A stretch of 64,000 nt of DNA, taken from JAOBAU01 sp034667465. Its GTDB lineage: Bacteria > Acidobacteriota > Thermoanaerobaculia > Gp7-AA8. The notes beneath the pieces are model-generated. The model saw nothing but the letters and a program-made list of their open reading frames with translations, searched no databases and was not told the origin of the DNA. Positions 1-8,220 of the stretch are shown here, piece after piece. How positions within the stretch are numbered: the stretch's first letter is position 1; every line of letters starts with the position of its first letter. The translations under genes were made by a program, and so were the position numbers. The stretch spans positions 1 through 64,000 of the forward strand of contig JAXDJV010000013.1 of the NCBI GenBank assembly GCA_034667465.1, written 5' to 3'.

Positions 1-2
1 TC

Positions 3-782
3 GTGGAAGGTGAACGCGATGCCCGAACGCTTGCGAGCTTGCGCGATCCGGGCTGCGCGAAGTCCGAGAGCGAGATCGCGGAAGCGTTGACCGGGCACTG
101 GCGTGAGGAACAGCTGTTTGTGCTCGCGCAGACCATCCAGCTGTGGGACTTCTGTCGGGAGCTCATGCGCAAGTGCGACCAGAAGATCGAGTCGCTTGTG
201 AAGACGATGCCTGTGCGCACTTGCGCCCGGAGCGAGGTGACACGTTCGAAGCCTCGCAAGAATCAGGTCTCATTCGACGGACGGACACTTCTTCACGAAC
301 GGCTCGGTGTGGACCTGACGCAAATCAAGGGTCTGGAAGTGCTGAGCGTGCTGACGGTGATCTCCGAATGCGGGATGGATCTTTCCCGGTTTCCGACCGA
401 TAAGCATTACGTTTCGTGGCTCGGTCTCGCTCCCGGCACAAAGAAGTCCGGTCATCGGGTACTGAGCTCGAGGAGCCGGCGGACGACCAACCGCGCCGCC
501 ACGGCGCTGCGCTTGGCAGCTCAGTCGCTGCTCAGGTCCGACAGCGAGCTCGGTGCATTCGGCCGGGTACTCCGCGCCCGCATCGGAGCTGAGAAGGCCA
601 TCACAGCAGTCGCCGCAAAGCTTGCCCGGCGTATCTACATGTCGCTGCAAACGGGCCGCGTCTTCCAGGACCGCGGCGCCTCGTACCACGATCACCAACA
701 CCACGACCGTCACCTGGCATCGTTGCACAAACGCGCTCGTCGCCTCGGCATGCAACTCGACCCGTTGCAACTTTCCGCGTGA
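3..782 (+). CDS. IS110-family transposase, C-terminal part, cut by left edge
   Basis: DEDD-type transposase that moves IS110 elements. The visible 259 residues hold the C-terminal Transposase_20 region: a helix-hairpin-helix-like stretch (VISECGMDLSRFPTD, about residues 119-133), then WLGLAPGTKKSGHR and the conserved serine-rich SSRSRRTTNRAA, then an amphipathic helix with RIGAEKAITAVAAKLARR. The N-terminal DEDD catalytic domain is missing because the frame runs off base 1, so the GTG at base 3 is not a real start. The C-terminus is intact and ends in TGA. Whether the whole element is functional cannot be judged. IS110 elements normally lack long terminal inverted repeats, and I see no clear element end. 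Confidence 0.88.
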   Translation: MEGERDARTLASLRDPGCAKSESEIAEALTGHWREEQLFVLAQTIQLWDFCRELMRKCDQKIESLVKTMPVRTCARSEVTRSKPRKNQVSFDGRTLLHERLGVDLTQIKGLEVLSVLTVISECGMDLSRFPTDKHYVSWLGLAPGTKKSGHRVLSSRSRRTTNRAATALRLAAQSLLRSDSELGAFGRVLRARIGAEKAITAVAAKLARRIYMSLQTGRVFQDRGASYHDHQHHDRHLASLHKRARRLGMQLDPLQLSA

Positions 783-808
783 CGTTCACCCGGAGGTTTC
801 TTAGAAGC

Positions 809-891
809 GTTAGCGAAGGATCCGGGCGGGCGGGGCGCGTTACCGCAGCGAGTCCCACCGCCCGGGCCCCTCGCTACGCTCGGAGTGACGT
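809..891. repeat. HPERSEG-type intergenic inverted repeat, diverged copy
   Basis: An imperfect inverted repeat lies between the transposase and the radical SAM gene: TTAGCGAAGGATCCGGGCGG on one side, CGCCCGGGCCCCTCGCTACG and GGAGTGAC on the other. It resembles the copies at 8770, 15660 and 36292 but is more degraded. It lies where the two genes' 3' ends converge. Confidence 0.6.
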
Positions 892-1935
892 TTACGCCGG
901 GCAGCGCTCGCACAAAGGCAGGCGCTGCTCGCGACGGAGCAGGCGGCGGAACGCACGGAACTTCTGTCCGTTCCAGACCGACTCGAACGGCTGCTCGAAT
1001 ACATTTCCCATATCGAGGGTCAGGCAGGGATAGAGGCGGCCGCGCGGATCGACGAACGCGTAATTCGAGATCAGCGTGCAGGAGCGCGCCGTCTGCCGCT
1101 TGAAATTCGGGTCGCGGTAAAACTCCATCATCTCTTCGACCGGCAGCGGCGGATGGAACTCCAGCCGATACGGATATTGCGCGGTCTCGAGATGCCGTAA
1201 TTGTCCTTCGAGCACGTTCGGATCGACGTTCGGCATCTCGTCGCTGCAGTACGTATCGACGTCGGAACGGAAGAAGGTCGAATCGCCGATCGCCTTCTCA
1301 ATCAGATGCTCCGATTCGGGACGCTGTGCGGTGCGCAGCCAGATTTGATGCTGGAAGCGGAGCGTGTCGATGTGCCAGTCACGCAACTGATCGGCCCAGT
1401 CGATGAGCGACGCGTACGTCCCTTCATAGACGGTCGTGTAAATCTCGATCTGCGGCGTCGCGGAGCCAAGACGTTGCTTCGCTTCCTGAATCTCGCGGAC
1501 GACCTGTTCGCAAATCGCGAACGTTCCTTTGCCGCGATAGCGATCGTGGACTGCCGGCGGATCGACCGAAATGCCGACAGCCAGCAATCCGCTGCGTACG
1601 AGATCGTCAGCGCGTCCGACGAGACGGGTGGCGTTCGTCACGACGGTGATCGGCATTCCGTGACCGACGGCAGCCGCGAAAATGCGCGGCCATTCCGGAT
1701 GAAGAAACGGCTCGCCGCCGAATACGCGGATCATCGGTTTGAACGACGCCACCGAATCGAGGAACGCCAGCGCTTTGCCCGTATCCATCATTGCGCTCGG
1801 ACGACGCGTGACCATGTCGGTCGTGATCGGGCAATACGTGCAGCGAAGGTTGCAGGCGTCGGTCAGCAGCAGATCGATGCCCCACGGCAGCGGCGCGAAG
1901 CCGGCCAAAGCTCGCATTTGCGACCAGACTGTCAT
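892..1935 (-). CDS. Radical SAM protein with SPASM-like C-terminus
   Basis: 347-residue radical SAM enzyme. The [4Fe-4S]-binding CxxxCxxC is present as CNLRCTYC (about residues 28-35), followed by the SAM-contacting GGEP (about 73-76). The C-terminal 60 residues carry further cysteines (SCTLISNYAFVDPRGRLYPC and the terminal CERCPA), as in SPASM auxiliary-cluster domains. This points to peptide or small-molecule maturation, but no precursor peptide is recognisable next to it, so the substrate is unknown. It is divergent from the TauE-like permease with about 60 bp between them and ends against a repeat. ATG start at 1935. Confidence 0.85.
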   Translation of the reverse strand: MTVWSQMRALAGFAPLPWGIDLLLTDACNLRCTYCPITTDMVTRRPSAMMDTGKALAFLDSVASFKPMIRVFGGEPFLHPEWPRIFAAAVGHGMPITVVTNATRLVGRADDLVRSGLLAVGISVDPPAVHDRYRGKGTFAICEQVVREIQEAKQRLGSATPQIEIYTTVYEGTYASLIDWADQLRDWHIDTLRFQHQIWLRTAQRPESEHLIEKAIGDSTFFRSDVDTYCSDEMPNVDPNVLEGQLRHLETAQYPYRLEFHPPLPVEEMMEFYRDPNFKRQTARSCTLISNYAFVDPRGRLYPCLTLDMGNVFEQPFESVWNGQKFRAFRRLLRREQRLPLCERCPA

Positions 1936-1981
1936 TTGAGAAAGTTTTACGACGCGCGACGCGCAACCGTCCAGGACGGCC

Positions 1982-1990
1982 TGTTACGAT
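1982..1990 (+). promoter_or_regulatory. Extended -10 (TG-T-TACGAT) of the TauE-like gene
   Basis: TGTTACGAT ends 8 nt before a TTG codon at 1999. The same nine bases at the same distance precede the helicase ATG at 48615. The expected transcription start falls at or next to the start codon, so a leaderless mRNA is inferred. Confidence 0.55.
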
Positions 1991-1998
1991 CGCGTGCC

Positions 1999-2754
1999 TT
2001 GTCCGCATACGCGATCATCGCCGTGGCCGCATTCCTCGCCGGCGCCATCAACTCCATCGCCGGAGGCGGCACGCTGATCTCGTTTCCGGCGCTGCTCTGG
2101 ATCGGACGCAATCCGATCATGGCCAATGCGACGAACGCCGTCGCGCTCTGGCCGGGATCGCTCGCCGCCGCTTACGGATTTCGCCGCGACCTCGCCGGCG
2201 CGAAACGGTGGCTGGCGATCCTGACGATTCCGTCGCTGGCCGGCGCGGCCACCGGCGCGTATGTGCTGATGCACACGTCGACGCGCACGTTTTCGAAGCT
2301 CGTCCCATTCCTGATTCTCGGCGCCACGCTGCTCCTCGCGCTGCAGGAAGTGATCACGCGCCGGCTGCGCACGGCGTCGCGCGCCGGCCGCGGCTGGACG
2401 ATCTTCGTGATCATCTTTCAGTATTTCGTCGGCCTGTACGGCGGATATTTCGGCGCAGGGATGGGAATCCTGATGCTGGCCGCGCTCGGCCTGATCGGCC
2501 TGACGGACCTCCATCAGATGAACGGCGTGAAGAATCTCCTGGCCGTGTTCATCAACGGCATCGCGGCGATCTACTTCGCCTTTTCGCACGCCATTCTCTG
2601 GACCGACGGGGCGGTAATGGCCGTTGCGTCGATCCTCGGCGGGATCGCAGGCGCGCGCGCCGCACAACGGCTCGGCCGCGGATTTGTCCGCGGCGCCGTG
2701 GTGACGATCGGCATCGTCATGACGATCGCGCTGCTGATCAGCGGACCCAGATGA
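1999..2754 (+). CDS. TauE/SafE-family membrane permease
   Basis: 251-residue polytopic inner-membrane protein of the TSUP/TauE-SafE family, which exports or imports sulfur-containing or organic anions. The N-terminal signature AGAINSIAGGGTLISFPALL is typical and is mirrored by YGGYFGAGMGILMLAALG about 120 residues later, the two-repeat layout of the family. About eight hydrophobic segments are visible. I chose the TTG start because a TGTTACGAT -10 box ends 8 nt upstream. The longer frame upstream is antisense to the radical SAM gene and is not protein-like. It overlaps the 3' end of the convergent anti-sigma-like gene by 17 bp. Substrate unknown. Confidence 0.87.
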   Translation: MSAYAIIAVAAFLAGAINSIAGGGTLISFPALLWIGRNPIMANATNAVALWPGSLAAAYGFRRDLAGAKRWLAILTIPSLAGAATGAYVLMHTSTRTFSKLVPFLILGATLLLALQEVITRRLRTASRAGRGWTIFVIIFQYFVGLYGGYFGAGMGILMLAALGLIGLTDLHQMNGVKNLLAVFINGIAAIYFAFSHAILWTDGAVMAVASILGGIAGARAAQRLGRGFVRGAVVTIGIVMTIALLISGPR

Positions 2755-3025
2755 CGATCGCCACGACGAGCGCGATGACCGCAATGCCGATGATCACGAG
2801 CGTCGGGATATTCAGCCGCGACGGCGGTGGCGGTTCCGCGATCGGCGGCGCCGGCACGAGCTTGCGCGTATGCGACCGCGAGCCGCTCCCGTCGTCAATC
2901 AACGCAGCCGCCAGATCGCGACACTCGTCGCAATTGTCGAGATGGTTCGCAATGGCGAGAATCTCGTCCACACCGGCACGACGACTCGCGTAGCGGTCGA
3001 TCTGCTCCCGCGTCAGATGTTCCAT
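2738..3025 (-). CDS. Small zinc-finger, anti-sigma-like membrane protein
   Basis: 95-residue protein with an N-terminal zf-HC2-like motif (HLDNCDEC, about residues 28-35, the HxxxCxxC of ZAS anti-sigma factors), a Pro-rich linker (PAPPIAEPPPPS) and one C-terminal transmembrane helix (about residues 73-94). The topology fits a cytoplasmic zinc domain tethered to the inner membrane. No sigma factor gene is adjacent, so an anti-sigma role is only suggested by the motif. It converges on the TauE-like gene and is separated from the ABC operon by a repeat. Confidence 0.7.
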   Translation of the reverse strand: MEHLTREQIDRYASRRAGVDEILAIANHLDNCDECRDLAAALIDDGSGSRSHTRKLVPAPPIAEPPPPSRLNIPTLVIIGIAVIALVVAIVIWVR

Positions 3026-3103
3026 GTCTGTTGGGATGACCCGTTCGGCACAATGCGCCTCCGTACCGGCAATTACTGGTGATGTAAGTCACAAAAACAC
3101 TCA

Positions 3104-3197
3104 GGTGCTGAGTTCCGAGTGCTGAGTGCTGAGTCGAAGAAACTGAGAGCAGAGGCGGAGCGACTCAGCGCTCTGCACTCAGCACTCAGCACTTCAG
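3104..3197. repeat. GTGCTGA-heptad inverted repeat (copy 1)
   Basis: The left part contains repeated GTGCTGA/GAGTGCT units and the right part CACTCAGCACTCAGCAC, so the two halves pair as a long imperfect hairpin around a less conserved centre. The stop codon of the ABC ATPase (TGA, read on the minus strand) lies inside the right edge. Related copies are at 46107 and 59896. Confidence 0.85.
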
Positions 3198-3931
3198 GTT
3201 TTTTGGAGCAGCCGCTTCGTCGCCGGATGCGAAGGATTGGTGAGCACGGCGGTCGCGCTCCCCTCCTCCACCACTTCTCCGTCGGCCAGGATGATGACGC
3301 GGGTGGCGTAGTCTCTTGCGAAGTCGTCGTCATGAGTCGTGACGATCAGCGTACGACCTCCCCGAGTCAGCGCAAGAAGTGTCTCTCCCAGCTCGTTTCT
3401 CCGGGCCGGGTCGAGAGAGGCGGTCGGCTCATCCATCAGCAGAAGCGGCGGATCCATCGCCATGGCTCGGGCGATGGCGACCCGTTGCGCCTCGCCGCCG
3501 GAGAGCTCGCGCGGGTACGCATCGCGACGATGCGCGACGCCGAGCGATTCGAGGAGCTGCATCGCCCGCGCTTCGATCTCCGCTCGCGGCACGTGCGCGA
3601 CATGCTGCGGCGCCAGCGTGACGTTGTCGATGGCGGTCAGGTGTTCGAAGAGGTAGTGGAGCTGGAACACCATCCCGACGCGGCGGCGCAGTTCGCGCAG
3701 CGTGGCGCGCGGCGCGAGCGGTCCGGGACGGAGCACGACGCCGTCGACGTCGATCGTCCCGGCGTCGAACGGTTCGAGCGCGGCGACCGAGCGGAGGACA
3801 GTCGTCTTGCCGCCGCCCGACAATCCCATCAGCGCCACGAGCTCGCCGCGATCGGCGCGCAGCGTCACGCCGCGCAGCACTTCACGCGTGCCGCGCGAGA
3901 GTTTGAGGTTGTCGATGTTGAGGATGCTCAT
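3194..3931 (-). CDS. Polar amino acid ABC transporter ATPase
   Basis: 245-residue ATPase of the GlnQ/HisP type that powers amino acid import. Walker A is GLSGGGKTT (residues 36-44), the signature LSGGEAQRVAIARAMAMD lies in the middle, and Walker B is LLLMDEPTASLDP, followed by the switch histidine in VTTHDDDFA. In place of the usual S/G-GSGKST this P-loop reads S-GGGKTT, which should still bind nucleotide. The ATG overlaps the permease stop (ATGA, 3928-3931), so the two are translationally coupled. The frame extending upstream of the ATG is a shadow of the permease gene. Confidence 0.92.
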   Translation of the reverse strand: MSILNIDNLKLSRGTREVLRGVTLRADRGELVALMGLSGGGKTTVLRSVAALEPFDAGTIDVDGVVLRPGPLAPRATLRELRRRVGMVFQLHYLFEHLTAIDNVTLAPQHVAHVPRAEIEARAMQLLESLGVAHRRDAYPRELSGGEAQRVAIARAMAMDPPLLLMDEPTASLDPARRNELGETLLALTRGGRTLIVTTHDDDFARDYATRVIILADGEVVEEGSATAVLTNPSHPATKRLLQKT

Positions 3932-5379
3932 GCCGACGGCGCCTTCCAGCGAAGTTCGAGACGGCCGGCAAGCCGCGAGAGCGGCAGCGACAGAATCAGA
4001 TAGAGCGCCGCGCAGAGCAAACCGGGAATCGCCCAGTTGCCGATGTTGGTCGCGAAGATCGACGTCTGTTTCGTCAGCTCGACGACCGTGATCACCGAGA
4101 CGAGCGATGAGTCTTTCAGCAGCGCCACGAAGTCGTTCGTCATCGGCGCGAGCGCGAGGCGGAACGCCTGCGGTCCGCGCACGAGCGTCAGCACCTGACG
4201 CTCCGTCAGTCCGAGCGTGCGCGCCGCTTCGAGCTGGCCGCGCGGCACCGCTTCGAGCGCGCCGCGATAGATCTCCGATTCGTATGCGGCGTAGTTGAGC
4301 CCGAGGCCGAGGAGTGCGGCGAGAAATGCCGGCAGCCGGATTACGGACGAGAGACCGTAATAGAGAACGAAGAGCTGCAGCAGCACCGGCGTGCCGCGCA
4401 CGACTTCGACGTAGGTCGCGAGAATGGCGCGGACGAGCGGATTGCCGTAGACGCGGCCGGACGCGATCGCGACGCCGAGCAGCACCGCAAGCGCCATCGC
4501 CGCGCACGAAAGCATGATCGTGATCAGCGACGCGCGCAGCAGTGCGGGGATGTAACGAAGGATGATCGCTCCCTTGTCGATCGCCGGCGCTGCCTTGCTC
4601 ACCGTCGCCGACGCGGACGCGCCGAGGACGTGCGCGAAGAAGGCGCTTTGACTGGCGTCCCAGATCTCCCACTTGCGATAGATCCGCTCGAGCGTACCGT
4701 CGCGCATTCTCGCTTTCAGAATCGTATTCACCTGATCGCGCAGCGCGGTGTTGTTCTTCGCGAGGACGATGACGTAGTGGCCGGTCGCGACCGGCACCGG
4801 CTGCGTGAAGAGTCCCGGCACGCGACGCATCGAACGCGCGGCGATGATGTTGTCGAGCAGCACCGCGTCGATGCGGCCTTCGCGCAGATCTTCGTACGGA
4901 TGCACGTCGTCGTCGTACGACACGACCTGAATGCCGTCGCGCTGCTGCGCTTCCATCAGCCGCTCGTACGCGATCGTGCCGGAGAGCGTGCCGACTTTGT
5001 GTCCGCGCAGCGACGGCAGCGTCGGGAAGAGCGCGCGATCGCCATCTCTCACCGTCAGCACTTCGTGGAACTCGAAGTACGGCTCGCTGCAGGTGAGCTC
5101 CGCGCAGCGCGCGGGCGTCAGCTCCACGCCGCTCATGCCGAGGTCGAAGTCGCCGCGAGAGACTGACTGATCGATCGCGGTGAACGCGACCTGGACGAAA
5201 TGCGGCTGGCGTCCAAGACCTTTCGCAATCGTCTCCGCGACCTCGACGTCGAATCCGCGCAGCTTCGACGGATCGTTCGGATCGGCTTCGACGAACGGCG
5301 CACCACCTTCCGCGTCACCGCCCCAGCGAAGCTCGGGCGGCGCGGCGAGCGACAGAACGAAGAGGAGCGTCGCGATCAT
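3928..5379 (-). CDS. Fused amino acid-binding protein and permease (ABC importer)
   Basis: 483 residues combining a periplasmic solute-binding domain and an inner-membrane permease in one chain. A short signal sequence (residues 1-13) is followed by an SBP family 3 domain to about residue 240 (FDVEVAETIAKGLG, DFDLGMSG), then a HisM/GlnP-type permease from about residue 270 with the EAA-like loop ESEIYRGALEAVPRGQLEAA. Such fusions are known in GlnP-type importers, where the tethered binding domain replaces a soluble one. The ATPase follows with a 4-bp overlap. A TATCAT box ends 10 nt before the ATG. Substrate likely a polar amino acid; specificity not readable. Confidence 0.9.
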   Translation of the reverse strand: MIATLLFVLSLAAPPELRWGGDAEGGAPFVEADPNDPSKLRGFDVEVAETIAKGLGRQPHFVQVAFTAIDQSVSRGDFDLGMSGVELTPARCAELTCSEPYFEFHEVLTVRDGDRALFPTLPSLRGHKVGTLSGTIAYERLMEAQQRDGIQVVSYDDDVHPYEDLREGRIDAVLLDNIIAARSMRRVPGLFTQPVPVATGHYVIVLAKNNTALRDQVNTILKARMRDGTLERIYRKWEIWDASQSAFFAHVLGASASATVSKAAPAIDKGAIILRYIPALLRASLITIMLSCAAMALAVLLGVAIASGRVYGNPLVRAILATYVEVVRGTPVLLQLFVLYYGLSSVIRLPAFLAALLGLGLNYAAYESEIYRGALEAVPRGQLEAARTLGLTERQVLTLVRGPQAFRLALAPMTNDFVALLKDSSLVSVITVVELTKQTSIFATNIGNWAIPGLLCAALYLILSLPLSRLAGRLELRWKAPSA

Positions 5380-5389
5380 CGGCCGCGAA

Positions 5390-5395
5390 ATGATA
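5390..5395 (-). promoter_or_regulatory. -10 box TATCAT of the ABC transporter operon
   Basis: On the minus strand TATCAT ends 10 nt before the ATG at 5379, so the 5' leader would be only a few bases. No convincing -35 was found. Confidence 0.5.
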
Positions 5396-5407
5396 GCGGC
5401 TGCACGC

Positions 5408-6214
5408 TTACGGCGTTGCGCGAACTGCTTTCACCGCTTCGCGGATCGCATCGATGACGACGCGCCGCGCGTCGCGCTGCACGTAGTGGCCGCTCCGCTC
5501 GGCGACGATGTGATGTCCGTTCGTCGAGCGCGATGCCATCTCGCTCTGCATCGTGTCCCACAGCTGCGACCACTTCACGCCCTCGGTGTAATGACGTCCG
5601 GCGCTGATGACCCAGAGCGGCATATCCTCACGCAGCGGCGGCGCGGCGGCGAGCACACGCTGCGTGTCGTCGATCGCCTGCAGTTCCGCGCGTGCCGCCG
5701 GCGGCATGAACGACGCCAGCCACGCCGGCACTTCGCACGACGGCGCGCGCACCTGGCGGCAGCGACGCGTGAACTCGGCCGGCCGCGATTCGATCAGCAC
5801 GAGCGCCGCGGTCTCATCGGGATACGTCCGCGCGAACAGCTCCGCGAACATCCCGCCGAGCGAATGGCCGACCATCACATACGGCGGCTTCACGTTCGCG
5901 GCGCGCAGCAGTTCGTGCAGCTCGACGACGATATGCGCGCCGTCGCGCGCGGAGAACGCGCGGCCGCTGTTGCCGTAGCCGGGACGGTCGTACGCGAACG
6001 CGTGCGAGAAGCGGGCGACGTCATCGAAGAGCGGCGACCACGTCTCGACGGTGTCGCCGAGGCCTGCTTCGAAGATGACGGTGACTCCGTCGCCGCGCTC
6101 CACGTAACCGACGCGATGATCGTCGAGGACGACCGACTCACGCGTCTGCAGGACCGCGGCGACGTCGGTGGCGGCGAGGGAAAAAAGAGCGACCAGGAGC
6201 AGCGGACGGAACAC
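5408..6214 (-). CDS. Secreted alpha/beta hydrolase
   Basis: 268-residue alpha/beta-fold hydrolase. The N-terminal hydrophobic run (FRPLLLVALFSLAATDVAA) looks like a signal peptide, so the protein is probably exported. The nucleophile elbow is GHSLGG (about residue 115), the oxyanion-side motif precedes it in FEAGLGDTVETW, and a late histidine lies in RSGHYVQ. A TTG 30 bp upstream would add ten residues. I prefer GTG at 6214 because a TAGACT -10 box ends 8 nt before it and the signal peptide then starts cleanly. It is divergent from the M28 peptidase. Substrate unknown; an esterase or peptidase-type activity is possible. Confidence 0.85.
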   Translation of the reverse strand: MFRPLLLVALFSLAATDVAAVLQTRESVVLDDHRVGYVERGDGVTVIFEAGLGDTVETWSPLFDDVARFSHAFAYDRPGYGNSGRAFSARDGAHIVVELHELLRAANVKPPYVMVGHSLGGMFAELFARTYPDETAALVLIESRPAEFTRRCRQVRAPSCEVPAWLASFMPPAARAELQAIDDTQRVLAAAPPLREDMPLWVISAGRHYTEGVKWSQLWDTMQSEMASRSTNGHHIVAERSGHYVQRDARRVVIDAIREAVKAVRATP

Positions 6215-6222
6215 TGTTGCGG

Positions 6223-6228
6223 AGTCTA
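6223..6228 (-). promoter_or_regulatory. -10 box TAGACT of the secreted hydrolase
   Basis: Minus-strand TAGACT ends 8 nt before the GTG at 6214, the spacing seen at other leaderless-type starts in this window. Confidence 0.5.
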
Positions 6229-6260
6229 CGGCGCGCCCACGCAAACGGCTGTCAGCAGCG

Positions 6261-6269
6261 TGTTACGCT
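6261..6269 (+). promoter_or_regulatory. Extended -10 (TG-T-TACGCT) of the M28 peptidase
   Basis: TGTTACGCT ends 8 nt before the ATG at 6278. It differs by one base from the boxes at 1982 and 48598. Confidence 0.5.
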
Positions 6270-6277
6270 CTCGCGCC

Positions 6278-8209
6278 ATGATGAAAAACGTCCCTGTCAT
6301 CGTCATCGTCGCGCTCCTTGTCGCGACCGCGCTGCCGGTCTCCGCGGCCAGCCATGTCGTCGATCAGAAAACGTTCGACGCCATCGCGCGCGAGCTCTCC
6401 GGCGAGCTTGCACAGGAGCTCGACCGGCGCATCGTCGAGTACCACCGCATTCAGGGAAGTCCGATGATGGCCGCGGTCGCGCGCGAAGTCGTCATCCCCG
6501 CCATCGGCAAAGCAGGCATCGCCGCGCAGCTCGAACAATTTCTCTCCGACGGACGGACGATGTATCAGACGTACGTCTCGCCGATGGGCTGGTCGATCAA
6601 CGAAGGCGAGCTGTGGCTCGAAGGCGAAACGCCGCAGCGCCTCTGCCGCTACAGCGACGTGCCGATGTGCGTCTCGACGTATTCACGCGGCGGCGACTGG
6701 AGCGGCGAGCTCGTCGACGTCGGCGCCGGTACGAGCGACGCGGATTACGAAGGAAAAGACGTCAGGGGAAAGGTCGCACTCGCGTCCGGCTACGCGGAGA
6801 ACGTCGTCAATCTCGCGGTGCTGAAGCACGGCGCCGTCGGCGCGGTGATCTATCCGGCGGCGAACGATCGTCCCGATCATCCCGACATGGTTCGTTACAA
6901 CGGACTCTGGACGCGCGCCGAGAACGCCGATCGCACCAGCGGCTCGTTCCAGATTTCCGCGAATCAGTACGCGCAACTGAAAGCGCTGATGGCGAAAGGT
7001 CTGACGCGCGTGCGCGGACACATCGATGCGAAGCTGAGCGATGGCGCGCTTTCGCTCGTCCACGCGCGCATCCGCGGCACCGAAACGCCGGACCAGGAAG
7101 TGATCGTGACCGCGCATCTCGATCATCCGAAGTGGAGTGCGAACGACAACGCCAGCGGTTCCGCGGCGATGCTCGAGATCGTACGGACGCTGCAGTCGCT
7201 GATCGCATCGAAGAAACTCGCCGCGCCGCGGAAGACGATTCACTTCATCTGGGTGCCGGAGTATTTCGGGACGGTCGCGTATCTCACCAATCATCCGGAA
7301 GTGAAGAGCTGCGCCGACGTCGATGCGAAGAGCGCGTGCGTCGTCGCCAACATCAATATGGATATGGTCGGCGAAGACACGGTGAAGACGAGCGGCCGCT
7401 TCTACGTGACGCGCGCGCCGATGTCGGTGCCGTCGTTCCTCGACGCGCTGCTGCCCGACGTCATCGAGCAGACGCGCGAGGCGAATCTCTTCGCGCCGAC
7501 CGGCACGCGTAACTGGTGGCCGGCCGACGTCATCCCCTATTTCCAGGGAAGCGATCACGATATGTTCCTCGCCATCGGGGTGCCGTCGTCGATGTTCGGC
7601 CACGATCCCGACTGGACGCATCACACGAGCGAAGACACGCCGGACAAAACGGACGCAAGCGAGTTCCGCCGCGTCGGTGTGGTGGCGGCAACGGCCGCGT
7701 ACTGGATCGCGTCGGCCGATGACGCGGCCTGGCAGCGGCTCGCGCCGGCCGTCGCCGCCGAACAGCTCCGTGCCAGCTCCGCGCGTCTTGTCGATCTTCG
7801 CCGCCTCGGCGACACCGCGCTCGTCGCGCGCGTGCAGAAGCAGCTGGCCGCCGATGCCGCGACGCTCTCGACAGCGAAACTCGATTCGCGCGGACAGCTC
7901 GTCATCGCCGCGCCGAAAACGACGCGCGGCCAGTCGATGGCGAAGCGCAACACGATCGGTCCGGTCGCGAACAGCGCGTGGTCATCGCTGACCGGCGACG
8001 ACAAGAGCTGGATCGATGACCAGCGCAAGCGCGATGACTTCGATCTCCGTCTCTTCGAAACGCTCGGCTTCATGAACGGCGAGCGGAGCAATCGCGAGAT
8101 CGCCGATCTGCTGGCGATCGAGCTCGGCGAAAAGGTCGGTGAAGAATGGGTGCAGCGCCTCGCGTCGATCCTGACGTCGCTGAAGCTCGCAGTCGCGGAG
8201 TCGCATTGA
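6278..8209 (+). CDS. Exported M28-type aminopeptidase with PA-like insert
   Basis: 643-residue zinc peptidase of the M28 type. It has a signal peptide (about residues 1-23), a PA-like region (VRGKVALASGYAENVVNLAV) near residues 165-190, and a catalytic domain with metal ligands in order: HLDHPKWSANDNASGS (His about 279, Asp about 286), the Glu in WVPEYFG (about 327), INMDMVGED (about 361) and HHTSEDTPD (about 448). All expected ligands appear to be present. A C-terminal extension of about 160 residues is helical and not recognised. The long frame upstream of 6278 is antisense to the hydrolase. The NUDIX gene follows almost immediately and is probably co-transcribed. Confidence 0.88.
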   Translation: MMKNVPVIVIVALLVATALPVSAASHVVDQKTFDAIARELSGELAQELDRRIVEYHRIQGSPMMAAVAREVVIPAIGKAGIAAQLEQFLSDGRTMYQTYVSPMGWSINEGELWLEGETPQRLCRYSDVPMCVSTYSRGGDWSGELVDVGAGTSDADYEGKDVRGKVALASGYAENVVNLAVLKHGAVGAVIYPAANDRPDHPDMVRYNGLWTRAENADRTSGSFQISANQYAQLKALMAKGLTRVRGHIDAKLSDGALSLVHARIRGTETPDQEVIVTAHLDHPKWSANDNASGSAAMLEIVRTLQSLIASKKLAAPRKTIHFIWVPEYFGTVAYLTNHPEVKSCADVDAKSACVVANINMDMVGEDTVKTSGRFYVTRAPMSVPSFLDALLPDVIEQTREANLFAPTGTRNWWPADVIPYFQGSDHDMFLAIGVPSSMFGHDPDWTHHTSEDTPDKTDASEFRRVGVVAATAAYWIASADDAAWQRLAPAVAAEQLRASSARLVDLRRLGDTALVARVQKQLAADAATLSTAKLDSRGQLVIAAPKTTRGQSMAKRNTIGPVANSAWSSLTGDDKSWIDDQRKRDDFDLRLFETLGFMNGERSNREIADLLAIELGEKVGEEWVQRLASILTSLKLAVAESH

Positions 8210-8220
8210 GCGAGAAAGTC

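Noticed and set aside
1201..1998. N-terminal extension of the TauE-like permease
   Set aside because: Antisense to the radical SAM gene; the TGTTACGAT box supports TTG 1999.
3104..3197. Repeat units considered as a CRISPR array
   Set aside because: Units are 7 nt without spacers and are arranged as inverted arms of a hairpin, not as evenly spaced direct repeats.
5180..6277. N-terminal extension of the first M28 peptidase
   Set aside because: Antisense to the ABC permease and hydrolase; the signal peptide at 6278 and the TGTTACGCT box give the start.
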